From positions 1 to 43,830 of the IMG/VR virus record IMGVR_UViG_3300044675_005783: 43,830 bases of DNA; one strand, given 5' to 3'. The notes beneath the pieces are model-generated. The model was not told the DNA's origin and ran no database searches. It saw only the letters and a program-made list of their open reading frames with translations. Numbering within the stretch: position 1 is the stretch's first letter; each line of letters starts with the position of its first letter. The position numbers were made by a program, and so were the translations under genes. The DNA is from a virus. This document shows, piece after piece, positions 7,210 to 15,776 of the stretch.

Positions 7210-10200
7210 ATGCCGCGCAAGCAAGCAATCTCATCCTGCAACTGCTGTTATTACTCGCCGCTTCCGTCGTGGAAGACGCCGCGAGCGGATGAAGATAACG
7301 AGCGTCTTTTGCGTTACGACGCGGATGCTCGCGGATTCTCAGTGAGCTCATCGCTGGTGCGGCAGGATCCATACCCGCAGGGGCAAGACCCGGCGGGCGA
7401 CGACCTGGCCCAATCCATCGCAGCGGCAATCTTGGACGGGCAGATTTCGGCGGAGCTTTTCGTTGATGTGCTGCCGTTCGTGTATGGCAAAAAAGTGGAC
7501 AAACTGGGCTTTGCGCCGCTTTTTGTTGCGCCCTATGCGGAGGGATACACATACCGAACCGTAACGGCAATGAGCCCGGTGTTTGTTGAATTGTCGCCGC
7601 CGACGTTTATTCCATCTGGAACTGCCAAATATTGCGAATACAGACTAGGCTACGAAGGTTTTCTACCTGGGGAAGACAGCCATCTTTGCTGGGATCGGCC
7701 TCTCTACTATTACGTCCCGTTTGGAATCACGGCGGAAGCGCCAATCCAGGGTTACGCAGAAGGCCCAGCCCAGGCGCGGAGGCCTGTCTGGAATCCAGGC
7801 AGCCACTCATTTTTCAATATCGAATCCGAGCCAAACACTGCGTCCGCCATTTTCTCAAACCGGTTCTGGTCTCTGGGCGGCAACGTCCGATATTCGCGGT
7901 GCAATAGTTGTCGCGACTTTTGGGTCTGCCGATTTCGGTTGACACTGGGCGACCAAGAACGGCTGTGGATGCCGAGTGGTTCATACGCGTCGGGAACAGA
8001 AGGATTTTCAGTTTCAGGGGTGGGGCCAAGCCAAACGATTCCGCTAACAGTCGCATCAGTGTCAGCCCTTGTTATGACAACCAGCTCGCAAGTCGCATCG
8101 CCATCGGCCGTGATGCCTCTTGTGAAGGTGGTGGCATCGAAGACGGACACGCCCGACACTGTTTTGGCGACGGCCTATGCGCGAGCGACGCCAGACAACG
8201 ACGGCGACCGCTCTCCGCAGCCCGGGGAAGGCGATCTTGGGCCGCTCGGCCTGCTTTACAAGCCGGGCCGCAGTTCGTCGGCTTCGCCGGGCTATTCGCA
8301 AGACCCGGTTGCTGGCGTGTCATACAGCCCGTCCATCGGCGGCCTAGATGTCTACCGTAACGGCGAGCTCGTCGCCAAGATTCCAAACACTGCAAGAACG
8401 ATGGAGTTTCGCAGTGCTGCGATTGAAGCGGCGACGACCGATGAGGGGTCGTACCTGCTCGTCGGCGACAACACTGCGGACGATTGCAGCGGCCCGATGT
8501 TTGTGCTTGGCAGCTTGGTCGTTGACAGGACGCCGCCGATCGGTGTCGTCAGGCAGATGGGCGACATTTATGTCGGAGACGCTAGTGGCGTTCTGCCGCC
8601 AGATAAGGAGCGTTTCGACACAAATGGGAATAGTGACGGCTGGGTTACTTACGCGACGGAGTGTCTTGAAGAATCAGAGCCGTGCAGTGGAAATCGCAAT
8701 TGGACTCAAGTGCCAGGCGGCGGCGGTCTTTCAAGCCTGAAATTCCTCCCAGTCGGCCAGTACGTCTTTCGGCAGGCTGGGCCGGTATTTGATCGTGCCG
8801 GAAACAACGTCCCGCACTTGCCGGAACTGCGATTCAATGTGCGTGCGCTGCCGCCATCGGGATCGCAATACGGGGCCGTGGCAACGCTGGCCCTGCGGGA
8901 CACGGGGCGCGGGACGTTTTTTGCCACCAGCGGCGCGTGCTGTAACGCGCTTTTGTATGCAGAGCCGATCGAATCTGTTGTCGTTCGGTTTAGCAACTCC
9001 GTCAGCAACTTACAGGTTTCGCACTTCAAGCTAGAGCGCCGCAGCGCGTTTGGCGGCTGGGCTGCCGAGGATTTGGAGCTCAGCGGAGAGCGTCCGAGAC
9101 GAATCGACGTTCCTGAAATGAGCGACCAAGACTACGCGGTGCTGACCGGCAACGTGCTTCTTACGCAAACGAGCCCGCGCGAATACACGCTGACGTTTCG
9201 GCAGGGGCCAAGAGTCCACAGTCCGATCGTGCAGCCGCTACACTCCGTTTTCTATCTCACGCTCGACCCGGAGTTTGATGGATCGGAGCCGATCGCTCCA
9301 GCCGACTCGGAAGGGGAGCCGGATGAGCAGCAGCGGTGTAGGCTCGCCGCCCGCGTGATGTGGGGCATCATGCCCGAGGCCGGAAAAAACCGCGACCGGA
9401 TCAACACCCAGGCTTTTTCCGGCATAATAGGCGGCGTTTCAAGCGTGACAAAAGCAATCGCCCTCATGGAGACCGACCCGCCGCGCGTGCGGCCGAATCA
9501 AATTTCAGTCCGCACGACAAGTGACATTGAGCCACTCGAAAAACGGATCACAGAAGTGGAGCCTTGCGACGGCAACTACGTCCCGGCCGTTCCGGCCCAT
9601 TCATTCTTGGCTGCGGCTGGCGACGCCAACTATTCATATTTTGGTCTTGGCACAAGCATCTACCCGTCGCCGCCTGCGACAGTGCCGGCTTGCGCTGCCC
9701 CTCGCGTGGCGCAAAAGCACTCGTCCGCTGTTTGCAGTTCCGGCACGATTGTTGGCTGGAACGCGAGCTTTTTCACTACCACTGGATTTGACCAAAGCTC
9801 GATTACTGCGATTCAAAATCACATCGACAACGCATTCCCAGAAAACGCAATCAGCGTGCAGGGGCTCATCAGCTACTACGCCGGAGCGGTTGCCCCGTAC
9901 ACAAGCAACCCTCTGTATTATCAATGGCTCGGCATATCCCCAGGGCGCATCCCGTGGGTCACGCCTGGGCCTCTCGGGACATTCCCCGACTCTGGCACTT
10001 ACATTGCGCCAGGCATCGCAAACATAGGCGCTCAGCTCTTAAAAACGCCGGTTCCGTCCAGCTTGTCATTTGGCACTACCCTGAATGGGCATGCGTGCCA
10101 GCAAAACGTCTGGGCGATCGACAGCGGCGGGCTGTATCAAGGCTGGCTAACAGCCTCGCGTGCCGTGCAGTCGTACCCTGCGTTGCAGACATCATTCCTT

Positions 10201-10629
10201 GGAAGACTCTCGCTTGGCGTAAGCGGCTTCTACGCGGCGACATATCAGATACCAGGAGTGGAACTAAACGACGAAGTTGTCGGCGCACCAGAGTTCGGAG
10301 GCTGGGCAGGAGGAACATACCTGAGCGTGAAGACCCAGACGGATTACAACTGGGTGCCATTCTGGGTTGGCCCATATCAGTTGACGCCTTCGCAAGAGGC
10401 TGGCTTAGCCAATGGAGGAAACGCGGAATTCGTTGTTAGAAGCACGTCATTTCCCAAGAACTTTTGGGGAGCAATCAACCGCGCCAATTTGGCTGCACCG
10501 CAATTTGTCAGCGTTTTCATGGAATTCCCGCCAGGCCCGAGCGATGACAAAAGCGCTCACCAGTACGTCATGGACAACCTGACCTATGTCGAGCGACTCA
10601 TCGTCCGCTTCACCCCAATCTTCGCCTAA
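7210..10629 (+). CDS. Large cysteine-rich tail fibre / receptor-binding candidate
   Basis: 1139 residues from the ATG at 7210, two bases after the previous stop (an earlier in-frame ATG at 7153 lies inside the upstream gene). It is the largest gene here and is clearly more A+T-rich than its neighbours. There are unusual cysteine clusters: SCNCC at residues 8-12, RCNSC..VC near residue 235, CC near residue 577. Residues about 375-560 resemble an Ig/Big-type bacterial surface domain (DVYRNGELVAKIP, TTDEGSYLLVGDN, DRTPPIGV). No membrane segment is seen. It probably reads host surfaces and turns over fast, and disulfides or metal sites may stabilise it. Assignment is by size, place and composition. 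Confidence 0.6.
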   Translation: MPRKQAISSCNCCYYSPLPSWKTPRADEDNERLLRYDADARGFSVSSSLVRQDPYPQGQDPAGDDLAQSIAAAILDGQISAELFVDVLPFVYGKKVDKLGFAPLFVAPYAEGYTYRTVTAMSPVFVELSPPTFIPSGTAKYCEYRLGYEGFLPGEDSHLCWDRPLYYYVPFGITAEAPIQGYAEGPAQARRPVWNPGSHSFFNIESEPNTASAIFSNRFWSLGGNVRYSRCNSCRDFWVCRFRLTLGDQERLWMPSGSYASGTEGFSVSGVGPSQTIPLTVASVSALVMTTSSQVASPSAVMPLVKVVASKTDTPDTVLATAYARATPDNDGDRSPQPGEGDLGPLGLLYKPGRSSSASPGYSQDPVAGVSYSPSIGGLDVYRNGELVAKIPNTARTMEFRSAAIEAATTDEGSYLLVGDNTADDCSGPMFVLGSLVVDRTPPIGVVRQMGDIYVGDASGVLPPDKERFDTNGNSDGWVTYATECLEESEPCSGNRNWTQVPGGGGLSSLKFLPVGQYVFRQAGPVFDRAGNNVPHLPELRFNVRALPPSGSQYGAVATLALRDTGRGTFFATSGACCNALLYAEPIESVVVRFSNSVSNLQVSHFKLERRSAFGGWAAEDLELSGERPRRIDVPEMSDQDYAVLTGNVLLTQTSPREYTLTFRQGPRVHSPIVQPLHSVFYLTLDPEFDGSEPIAPADSEGEPDEQQRCRLAARVMWGIMPEAGKNRDRINTQAFSGIIGGVSSVTKAIALMETDPPRVRPNQISVRTTSDIEPLEKRITEVEPCDGNYVPAVPAHSFLAAAGDANYSYFGLGTSIYPSPPATVPACAAPRVAQKHSSAVCSSGTIVGWNASFFTTTGFDQSSITAIQNHIDNAFPENAISVQGLISYYAGAVAPYTSNPLYYQWLGISPGRIPWVTPGPLGTFPDSGTYIAPGIANIGAQLLKTPVPSSLSFGTTLNGHACQQNVWAIDSGGLYQGWLTASRAVQSYPALQTSFLGRLSLGVSGFYAATYQIPGVELNDEVVGAPEFGGWAGGTYLSVKTQTDYNWVPFWVGPYQLTPSQEAGLANGGNAEFVVRSTSFPKNFWGAINRANLAAPQFVSVFMEFPPGPSDDKSAHQYVMDNLTYVERLIVRFTPIFA

Positions 10630-10825
10630 CGGCCTCGGCGACATCGTCGCCGCCGCCTTCGCCAGCGTGGGCATCACGAAGGACCGCGCGCAGGCCGTCG
10701 CCAATGCGATCGGGGTCGAGGACTGCGGGTGCGCGAAGCGGCAGCAGCGGCTCAATGAGCTGGGGCGCATGGTCGGTATCGGCGGGCCACCCCCTGCGGC
10801 GCCGGACGATCAAGGCAGCGGCTAG
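10586..10825 (+). CDS. Small protein with DCGCAKRQ motif, unknown
   Basis: 79 residues, overlapping the end of the long fibre gene by 44 bases. A Ser-rich start leads to a helical segment (GLGDIVAAAFASVGITKDRA) and then DCGCAKRQQRLNELG, a Cys-x-Cys-x2-Arg-Gln pattern that recurs in small phage proteins near tail or baseplate genes. Function is unknown. The tail (PPPAAPDDQGSG) is probably disordered. Confidence 0.5.
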   Translation: MSSDSSSASPQSSPNGLGDIVAAAFASVGITKDRAQAVANAIGVEDCGCAKRQQRLNELGRMVGIGGPPPAAPDDQGSG

Positions 10826-10838
10826 GGTATACTGACGT
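10826..10838 (+). promoter_or_regulatory. Promoter-like motif GGTATACTGACGT, copy 2
   Basis: Exact repeat of 1663-1675, starting at the end of the previous gene. If TATACT (10828-10833) is a -10 box, transcription would begin only a few bases before the ATG at 10844, which has no Shine-Dalgarno, so the transcript would be nearly leaderless. Otherwise the motif may serve another purpose. Confidence 0.35.
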
Positions 10839-10843
10839 ATATC

Positions 10844-11176
10844 ATGGCGACTTGGTCCCAACTGCCTGCGACCCTAGATTTGGCGCTCATAAAGGGCGAC
10901 GAAGTCAATTTTGCCGTCGACTTCGACGTGAATCTCACGGGCTACACGCTCGAGGTCGCGATCTACAACTCCGGCACGCCGGCCGCGACGGTGGTCGCCA
11001 CGCCCACGATCACGACCACAAGCCTCGCGAACGGCCAGCTCGGCATCGGCCTCACCGAAACGCAGACGGCGGCCCTCGCCGCCGGCGGTCGCTTCCGCTG
11101 GTATTTCCGCTGGGTGACGCCCGGCGGCGTCACGCGGACCGTGCTCTCCGGCAACGTCTCCATCGCTAACCCCTGA
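10844..11176 (+). CDS. Baseplate/tail-tip Ig-like protein (BppU N-terminal-like)
   Basis: 110 residues, all beta. It has KGDEVNFAVDFDVNLTGYT early on and then alternating strands through GQLGIGLTETQTAAL and GRFRWYFRWVTPGG. The pattern (Gly-Asp then a strand, Leu-Thr-Gly-Tyr, then aromatic strands and a final VLSGNVSI) resembles the N-terminal domain of baseplate upper proteins that anchors receptor-binding parts. There is no clear ribosome site before the ATG. The next gene starts 8 bases downstream. Confidence 0.5.
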   Translation: MATWSQLPATLDLALIKGDEVNFAVDFDVNLTGYTLEVAIYNSGTPAATVVATPTITTTSLANGQLGIGLTETQTAALAAGGRFRWYFRWVTPGGVTRTVLSGNVSIANP

Positions 11177-11183
11177 GAGACGC

Positions 11184-11702
11184 ATGGCAGGCGGCAACGA
11201 GGTCAGCGTTTCGGTTGGCGCCGGCAACACGATCACCGTGGCCGTCGCGGGGTCGACCGGCACGACGCCGACAATCACGAATGGCGGGACGGCCACCGTC
11301 ACGGTGACGAGCGTCGGCGATCGCGGGCCGAAGGGCGACGTTGGGCCAGCGGGCCAGAATGGAAGCAGCGGAGCCAACGGAACATTCGCAGACGCCCAGG
11401 TGGTCAACGATAGGACTGCGAGCTACACGCTTGCCATCTCTGACGCCGGGAAGCTCATTACGGCGAGCCACGCCAGCACAGCCATTACCATCACCGTACC
11501 GGCAGGCTCGGCAGTTGCGTTTCCTGTTGGCACACACGTCGACATCGCAAGGCTTGGCGTTGCGCAAGTCACTGTCGTTGGTGCATCTGGCGTGACAGTG
11601 AACGGGACGCCTGGCCTCAAACTGCGGGCGCAATACTCGGCTGCAACGCTGATAGAGGTTGCCGCCGATTCGTGGCTCCTCGTTGGCGACCTATCCGCAT
11701 GA
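11184..11702 (+). CDS. Short collagen-like tail fibre protein
   Basis: 172 residues. Thr/Val-rich beta repeats (residues 1-48) are followed by a short collagen-like stretch, GDRGPKGDVGPAGQNGSSGA, and then a beta-rich C-terminal domain with TITVPAGSAVAFPVGT, a pattern common at the tips of phage fibres. Gly-X-Y stretches form trimeric stalks in such proteins. It sits between the Ig-like protein and a lectin-like protein, so these three probably make one adhesion device. The stop overlaps the next start (ATGA). Confidence 0.65.
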   Translation: MAGGNEVSVSVGAGNTITVAVAGSTGTTPTITNGGTATVTVTSVGDRGPKGDVGPAGQNGSSGANGTFADAQVVNDRTASYTLAISDAGKLITASHASTAITITVPAGSAVAFPVGTHVDIARLGVAQVTVVGASGVTVNGTPGLKLRAQYSAATLIEVAADSWLLVGDLSA

Positions 11703-12406
11703 GATGCAAAGCCGGCCTTTTTTCGCGCCGCATAATCGCAGCAGCCACGCCACCAGACCCCGCATTTTCTTCGGTGGTGGCCTTGCTGCACTTCGAGGGC
11801 TCTGAAGGCGATACATCAACAAATGATTCGTCTTCGTATTCAAAGAGCATTGGGTTTACAAATTCGCCGTCCATATCTACGGCGCAGTATCGATTTGGAT
11901 CTTCGAGCCTAGCGCTTTCTGGCACAACCAACCAACGCATCACCGTCAACTCTAGCGCTGTAATTGGCGCAAATGATTTCACGATTGAGTTTTTTGTGCG
12001 TTTCGCAGCAGTGCCAACTACAACAATAAACTTCGCCCGTTGGGCAAGTGGCTTTGAAGTGCGTCTATCTGATTCGCTCTACGTTGCTCGCGTGTCGACA
12101 ACGCCGTTTTCTTTAAGCACATACAGCGAGTCCGCCCCGTGGTCTCCGTCGACAAACGTCTGGTATCACGTTGCTGTCTGTCGCACCGCTAACAACATGA
12201 GGCTTTTTGTTGACGGCGAGCAACTGGGAAACACGGTAGACCTGGGATCCGCATTTTCTTTTCCCAGCGGAAACCAACAATTCGGGTCAACAAGTGGCCT
12301 GCAAAATCATTCGGGCCACATTGACGAAATCCGCGTAAGTTTGTCCGACGTTTATTCTGCCTATGCGCCGTTTACCCCACCGACTGCGCCGTTCCCCAAC
12401 GCCTGA
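11699..12406 (+). CDS. LamG/concanavalin A-like lectin domain protein
   Basis: 235 residues from the ATG that overlaps the previous stop. Residues 25-230 match the LamG-3 jelly-roll pattern: VALLHFEGSEGDTSTNDSS, then SSLALSGTTNQRITV, FTIEFFVRF, WYHVAVCRTANNMRLFVDGE and GHIDEIRVSLSDVYSAY. Such domains bind sugars, here probably host envelope glycans. Codon use is A+T-richer than the neighbours, a sign of recent exchange. It ends the tail cluster and is followed by 111 non-coding bases. Confidence 0.8.
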   Translation: MRCKAGLFSRRIIAAATPPDPAFSSVVALLHFEGSEGDTSTNDSSSYSKSIGFTNSPSISTAQYRFGSSSLALSGTTNQRITVNSSAVIGANDFTIEFFVRFAAVPTTTINFARWASGFEVRLSDSLYVARVSTTPFSLSTYSESAPWSPSTNVWYHVAVCRTANNMRLFVDGEQLGNTVDLGSAFSFPSGNQQFGSTSGLQNHSGHIDEIRVSLSDVYSAYAPFTPPTAPFPNA

Positions 12407-12470
12407 CGCCCTGCCCGCACGTTGACCCTCGCTCTGCCCGCTAGCGTCGCTATCACCAAAAACCCAGGTT

Positions 12471-12500
12471 GACGGTTATGCCCCCTATGGCAGTCTCGTA
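12471..12500 (+). promoter_or_regulatory. Promoter-like motif shared with 34599-34628, copy 1
   Basis: TTGACG, two bases, TATGC, four bases, T, one base, TGGCAGTCT is shared between this gap and the gap upstream of the 34662 gene, with the same spacing. TTGACG is a good -35, and TATGGC-type sequence at the expected distance could be a poor -10. Both copies stand in intergenic DNA before genes with strong SDs. Confidence 0.4.
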
Positions 12501-12517
12501 GCAGCAAGGAGGCAGCG

Positions 12518-12814
12518 ATGGCGGGCAGGCACGTCACGAAAAGCCGCAGGGTCTACGTCGGCGATCGCCGGTGGACGATCCAGCACGTCCGCTACCCGCG
12601 GGATCGCGACGGCGATTGTGATTGGGACCGCCGGGTTATCCGCATCGCCGCGAACCTCTCCGGCATCCAGTTCCTCGATGCCCTGCTGCACGAATTGCTC
12701 CATGCCCGGTTTCCCGATCTTGCGGAGGAGGTTGTCGAGGAGTTTGCCAGCACGGCCGCCGCGATCGCCCACCATGAGGGCTTCCGCCAGGCCGACGACC
12801 ACGAGGAGGAGTGA
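12518..12814 (+). CDS. Small HELLH zincin-like protein
   Basis: 98 residues behind a strong SD (AAGGAGG). It carries HELLH at residues 58-62 followed by Glu70/Glu71 (HARFPDLAEEVVEEF), the layout of a minimal zinc metallopeptidase active site. The upstream part resembles a small beta sheet (RRVYVGDRRWTIQHV) as in SprT- or ImmA-like minimal zincins. The substrate is unknown; virion or host protein processing are both possible. It begins a cluster of enzymes between the tail and lysis regions, and its stop abuts the next start. Confidence 0.55.
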   Translation: MAGRHVTKSRRVYVGDRRWTIQHVRYPRDRDGDCDWDRRVIRIAANLSGIQFLDALLHELLHARFPDLAEEVVEEFASTAAAIAHHEGFRQADDHEEE

Positions 12815-13090
12815 ATGGCGAAAGCCAAGAGCGGACTGTTGGCGTCACTGAAGGAGCGGGCCGTCGCGTCCGGCAATCGCCGCTTCGAGACTTGGTTCGA
12901 CAAACTGCCGGCCGACGTGCAGGCCGAGCTCAACCAGGCGAAGCTCAGCTTCCTCCGCGGGGAGATCGTCGACGCTCACGGGCGGATGCCCACGAGCCGA
13001 TTCGCCGAAATGATGTCGGCCGAACTGGCCGAACGTGAGATTGCCACCGTCGGCCGCCAGGGGATCGAAAATTGGCTAAAGCGAAAATAG
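12815..13090 (+). CDS. Small protein, unknown
   Basis: 91 residues, starting immediately after the previous stop. It is basic at both ends (MAKAKSGLL, ENWLKRK) and helical throughout, with RRFETWFDKLPADVQAELNQ and a segment (TSRFAEMMSAELAEREIATV) that could be a helix-turn-helix. It may bind DNA or a partner protein, but no family is recognised. It overlaps the phosphoesterase start by 19 bases. Confidence 0.5.
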   Translation: MAKAKSGLLASLKERAVASGNRRFETWFDKLPADVQAELNQAKLSFLRGEIVDAHGRMPTSRFAEMMSAELAEREIATVGRQGIENWLKRK

Positions 13091-14295
13091 CCCAGGCGAT
13101 CGCCGAGAAAGCCGCACTGGCTGCCGGCCGCCCGCCCGAGAAGTCTGAGCAGGTCACGCAGTCTCGCGATGGCGACACGCTCGAGGCCCGCAGCGTGTCG
13201 GCCCGCATCCGCACGGTTGAGGATCTCCTCCGCCACATCGAGGCCGACCTCGAGCGATACGAAGTCAGTGCGAGTGAAGCAACCAAATGGGAGGTCGCCA
13301 CGTCGGACGCAGACGGCACGGCGACCGTGACGGAATTGCATCGCGTTTGGGTTCGACTCAAGCCGCGGCCCGGCCCGGGGGTTGTCGAGTGCGTCGCGGC
13401 CATGATCCAAGCCGCGGCCAAAGAGATTCGCCGCCCCGCGATCAAGCCGCACAAGCGCCGCGACCCCGGCCCGTGGCAGGTTGTCGTGATCGCGGATACC
13501 CATTTCGGAAAATACTGCTGGCGGGCTGGCACCGGCGACGCGGACTACGACCTCTCGATCGCCGAGAAGGTGGTGGGCGACGCCGGCCGCGATCTGCTCG
13601 ACAAGGGCGACGCCGTCTACAAGCCGAGCCGGCGGTCGATCCTGCTCGTGGGCGATCTCTTCCATTACGACACGATCAGCGGCACGACGACCGGCGGCAC
13701 GCCGATGGCCGGCAGCCTCGACGGCCGGCTGCAGAAGATGATTGGAGTCGGCTCCGATTGCCTGCTGGGATTGATCGAGCGGTCCGCGGCCACCTGCCCG
13801 ACCGACGTGTCGATCGTCCACGGCAACCACGACGAAACGCTGACGTTTGCGTTTCAGCGGATCTTGCTCGAGCGGTTCCGCCGCGACCGCCGCACGAGTA
13901 TTTCGGAACGGCTCACCGGCCGGCAGTATCTCCACCACGGCAACAATCTGATTGGCATTGCCCACGGCCACCGGGCGAAGCGTCGGCTCCCGCAGCTGAT
14001 GGCCCTTGAGGCTGCCGACGTTTGGGGGCGGACGACCTACCGCGAGATCCACACCGGGCACTTCCACAGCCAGGCCGCCGAGTGGTCGCTGCCGATCGAG
14101 ACGGTTGATTCGGTGCTCGTGCGGGTGGCCCCGTCGTTGGGGCCGGCAGACGACTACCACGCGAGCAATGGATGGATCGGGGCACGCCGGGCGATGGAAT
14201 CGTATTTCTACGACCCCGCCGGCGGGGTCGTCGGAATGTTTTGTAGCGGTCCCCGGCCCGAGCGGCGGGGAATAGTGAACACCCAGGCACGGTAG
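13072..14295 (+). CDS. Calcineurin-like metallophosphoesterase
   Basis: 407 residues from a TTG start at 13072 with AGGGG just upstream. Metallophosphoesterase motifs are complete: ADTHFGK (Asp142, His144), VGDLFHYD (Asp195), GNHDE (Asn252, His253, Asp254), then GIAHGHR and TGHFHS. The order and spacing match phage DNA-repair-exonuclease-type (SbcD/Mre11-like) phosphoesterases rather than protein phosphatases. The N-terminal 130 residues are Ala-rich helical and may bind DNA or the preceding small protein. A nuclease or phosphatase acting on phage or host nucleic acid is likely; the exact substrate is unknown. Confidence 0.8.
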   Translation: MAKAKIAQAIAEKAALAAGRPPEKSEQVTQSRDGDTLEARSVSARIRTVEDLLRHIEADLERYEVSASEATKWEVATSDADGTATVTELHRVWVRLKPRPGPGVVECVAAMIQAAAKEIRRPAIKPHKRRDPGPWQVVVIADTHFGKYCWRAGTGDADYDLSIAEKVVGDAGRDLLDKGDAVYKPSRRSILLVGDLFHYDTISGTTTGGTPMAGSLDGRLQKMIGVGSDCLLGLIERSAATCPTDVSIVHGNHDETLTFAFQRILLERFRRDRRTSISERLTGRQYLHHGNNLIGIAHGHRAKRRLPQLMALEAADVWGRTTYREIHTGHFHSQAAEWSLPIETVDSVLVRVAPSLGPADDYHASNGWIGARRAMESYFYDPAGGVVGMFCSGPRPERRGIVNTQAR

Positions 14296-14300
14296 AGCGA

Positions 14301-15098
14301 ATGGCAAACTCAGGCGACATTCTCACGGAGGAGTATCTACGCGAGGCGGAGCAGCGCGCTAGAAGGTTTAGCGGCGCTTTTACGGGCACATCTGGCTCTC
14401 TTGCCGCAGACGTGCTCCGCATCCTGAAACACCTGCGACACGTCACCAAGGAGGATCGAGCGATGGGACTGCAAGAGGCAATCGACACGGCGTTTAGCGG
14501 GCTGCCCGAAGACTTCGTAAAGGCGAACGACCGCTACACGCTCACGCCCGCCGAGCCGCAGCCACCGCTCGAGGTCGAGCCGCAGCGGGTGGGGGCATCA
14601 ATGACGCCAGAGCAGCTCGAGGCCGCCTGGGCGGCAGTCAACGCACGACGCGAGCAAGTGATCGAGCGGATTCAATCGGGCGAAGTGCCGGAGCCCGTGC
14701 CCGAGGTTGTGGCGACCACGCCGCCGGCGGCTGACAAGATTGTCGACGGCGACCGCACGCGGTTTGCCACCGGGGCCGTCCGCTCGAGCGACGCCGAAGC
14801 GACCCGCTACGACCTGATCTCGCCGATCGGCCTCGAGGCGGTCGCGAGAACGTGTGCCGAAGGGGCTGCGAAATACTCGGCGCACAACTGGGAGCGGGGC
14901 ATGGACGTGCCCGACCTTTTGAATCACGCGCTCCGCCACATCTTTCAATTCTTGGCCGGCGACCGCTCCGAGCCGCACCTGCCGCACGCGGCCTGGGGGC
15001 TTCTCGCCGCGATCCATTCGGACACGCTCTGGCCGCACTTGAACAAGGACAAGCTCCGCGGCCCGGGGTGCACGCCGCCCTACGAGCCCCCTATCTGA
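14301..15098 (+). CDS. dATP/dGTP diphosphohydrolase-domain protein
   Basis: 265 residues. The C-terminal part (from about residue 150) matches the small helical phage domain annotated as dATP/dGTP diphosphohydrolase N-terminal/DUF5664: DGDRTRFATGAVRS, RYDLISPIGLEAVARTCAEG, AAKYSAHNWERGMDVPDLLN, HALRHIFQFLAGD and AAWGLLAAIHSD. In phages with 2-aminoadenine DNA this family removes competing purine nucleotides. No PurZ-like synthetase is visible here, so the role may simply be nucleotide pool control. Residues 1-150 are a Pro/Glu-rich helical extension of unknown function. One AGTATTTCG word (reverse) lies at 14869-14877. Confidence 0.65.
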   Translation: MANSGDILTEEYLREAEQRARRFSGAFTGTSGSLAADVLRILKHLRHVTKEDRAMGLQEAIDTAFSGLPEDFVKANDRYTLTPAEPQPPLEVEPQRVGASMTPEQLEAAWAAVNARREQVIERIQSGEVPEPVPEVVATTPPAADKIVDGDRTRFATGAVRSSDAEATRYDLISPIGLEAVARTCAEGAAKYSAHNWERGMDVPDLLNHALRHIFQFLAGDRSEPHLPHAAWGLLAAIHSDTLWPHLNKDKLRGPGCTPPYEPPI

Positions 15099-15132
15099 AC
15101 AACCGTACAATAGGGGTATAGGAGCCCGCCCT

Positions 15133-15417
15133 TTGATTCGCCGCCAGCGACCAGACGAGACGCAGTTTCGCCACGGCGCCGGCGGCCGGGAGCCGCTGTC
15201 GCCGCCGGGGCAGGCTGGCGATCACGTCCACTACACGCCGATGAAGCGGGCCGGGTTGGGTGTCATCACGAGCCGAGACAAGAAGCCCACGTCGGCCCTG
15301 TCGTTTTTCGAGGTGCTCGCCTGGGAGTTGTCCGGCGCGGGCGACGCCTCCAAGGCGATCGTGCCCGGCTGCACCGTCCGCCAAGCCAAACAACTTTTCG
15401 ACGAGGGGCTCATCTAG
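15133..15417 (+). CDS. Small protein, unknown
   Basis: 94 residues from TTG at 15133, with AGGAG 9 bases upstream, in a gap containing TACAATAGGGGTATA. The N-terminus is basic and Pro/Gly-rich and probably disordered. The C-terminal half is a folded segment (YTPMKRAGLGVITSRDKKPT, then SFFEVLAWELSGAGDASKAI). It precedes the putative lysis genes, and its stop overlaps the next start (TAGTG). No family recognised. Confidence 0.5.
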   Translation: MIRRQRPDETQFRHGAGGREPLSPPGQAGDHVHYTPMKRAGLGVITSRDKKPTSALSFFEVLAWELSGAGDASKAIVPGCTVRQAKQLFDEGLI

Positions 15418-15776
15418 TGAGAGAAGTCATGCCAGAGCTTGAGCGTGAGATCGTCACGACCGAAATCGCCGCGTTCCTCGAGCGGGCAAAGTATCTCGCC
15501 GCCGGCGGGCTGACCGTCGCCGAGTTTGGGCGGCTGGCCGTCGAGCTCATGCGGCTCGTTATCGGCCTGGTCGACAAGATCGCCGCGCCGGGGGCCGACA
15601 AGAAAGCCGTCGTGCTCGCGTCCGTCGGCGATCTGTTCGACGCGGTCGCCGATAAGGCCGTGCCGCTCGCGGCCTATCCGCTGTTTGTGCTGCTCCGCCC
15701 GGCCCTGCGTGCGTTGTGTCTGGCCGTGGCCGCCGGGGCTGTCGAGAGCCTGCTTCCGCTCGTGAGGGCTATCTGA
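15417..15776 (+). CDS. Holin-like or phage membrane protein
   Basis: 119 residues from GTG at 15417 (overlapping the previous stop) or 115 from ATG at 15429. A charged N-terminal helix is followed by hydrophobic helices LAVELMRLVIGLVDKI and AYPLFVLLRPALRALCLAVA, separated by a polar loop. Size, two membrane-prone helices and place just ahead of the cysteine peptidase are compatible with a holin, but helix two is interrupted by arginines, so this is a weak call. Confidence 0.45.
   Translation: MREVMPELEREIVTTEIAAFLERAKYLAAGGLTVAEFGRLAVELMRLVIGLVDKIAAPGADKKAVVLASVGDLFDAVADKAVPLAAYPLFVLLRPALRALCLAVAAGAVESLLPLVRAI

Noticed and set aside
12480-12500. A sigma-54 promoter (GG-N10-GC) in the shared motif
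   Set aside because: The 12.5-kb copy fits GG-N10-GC but the matching copy at 34.6 kb does not, so the reading is not supported.
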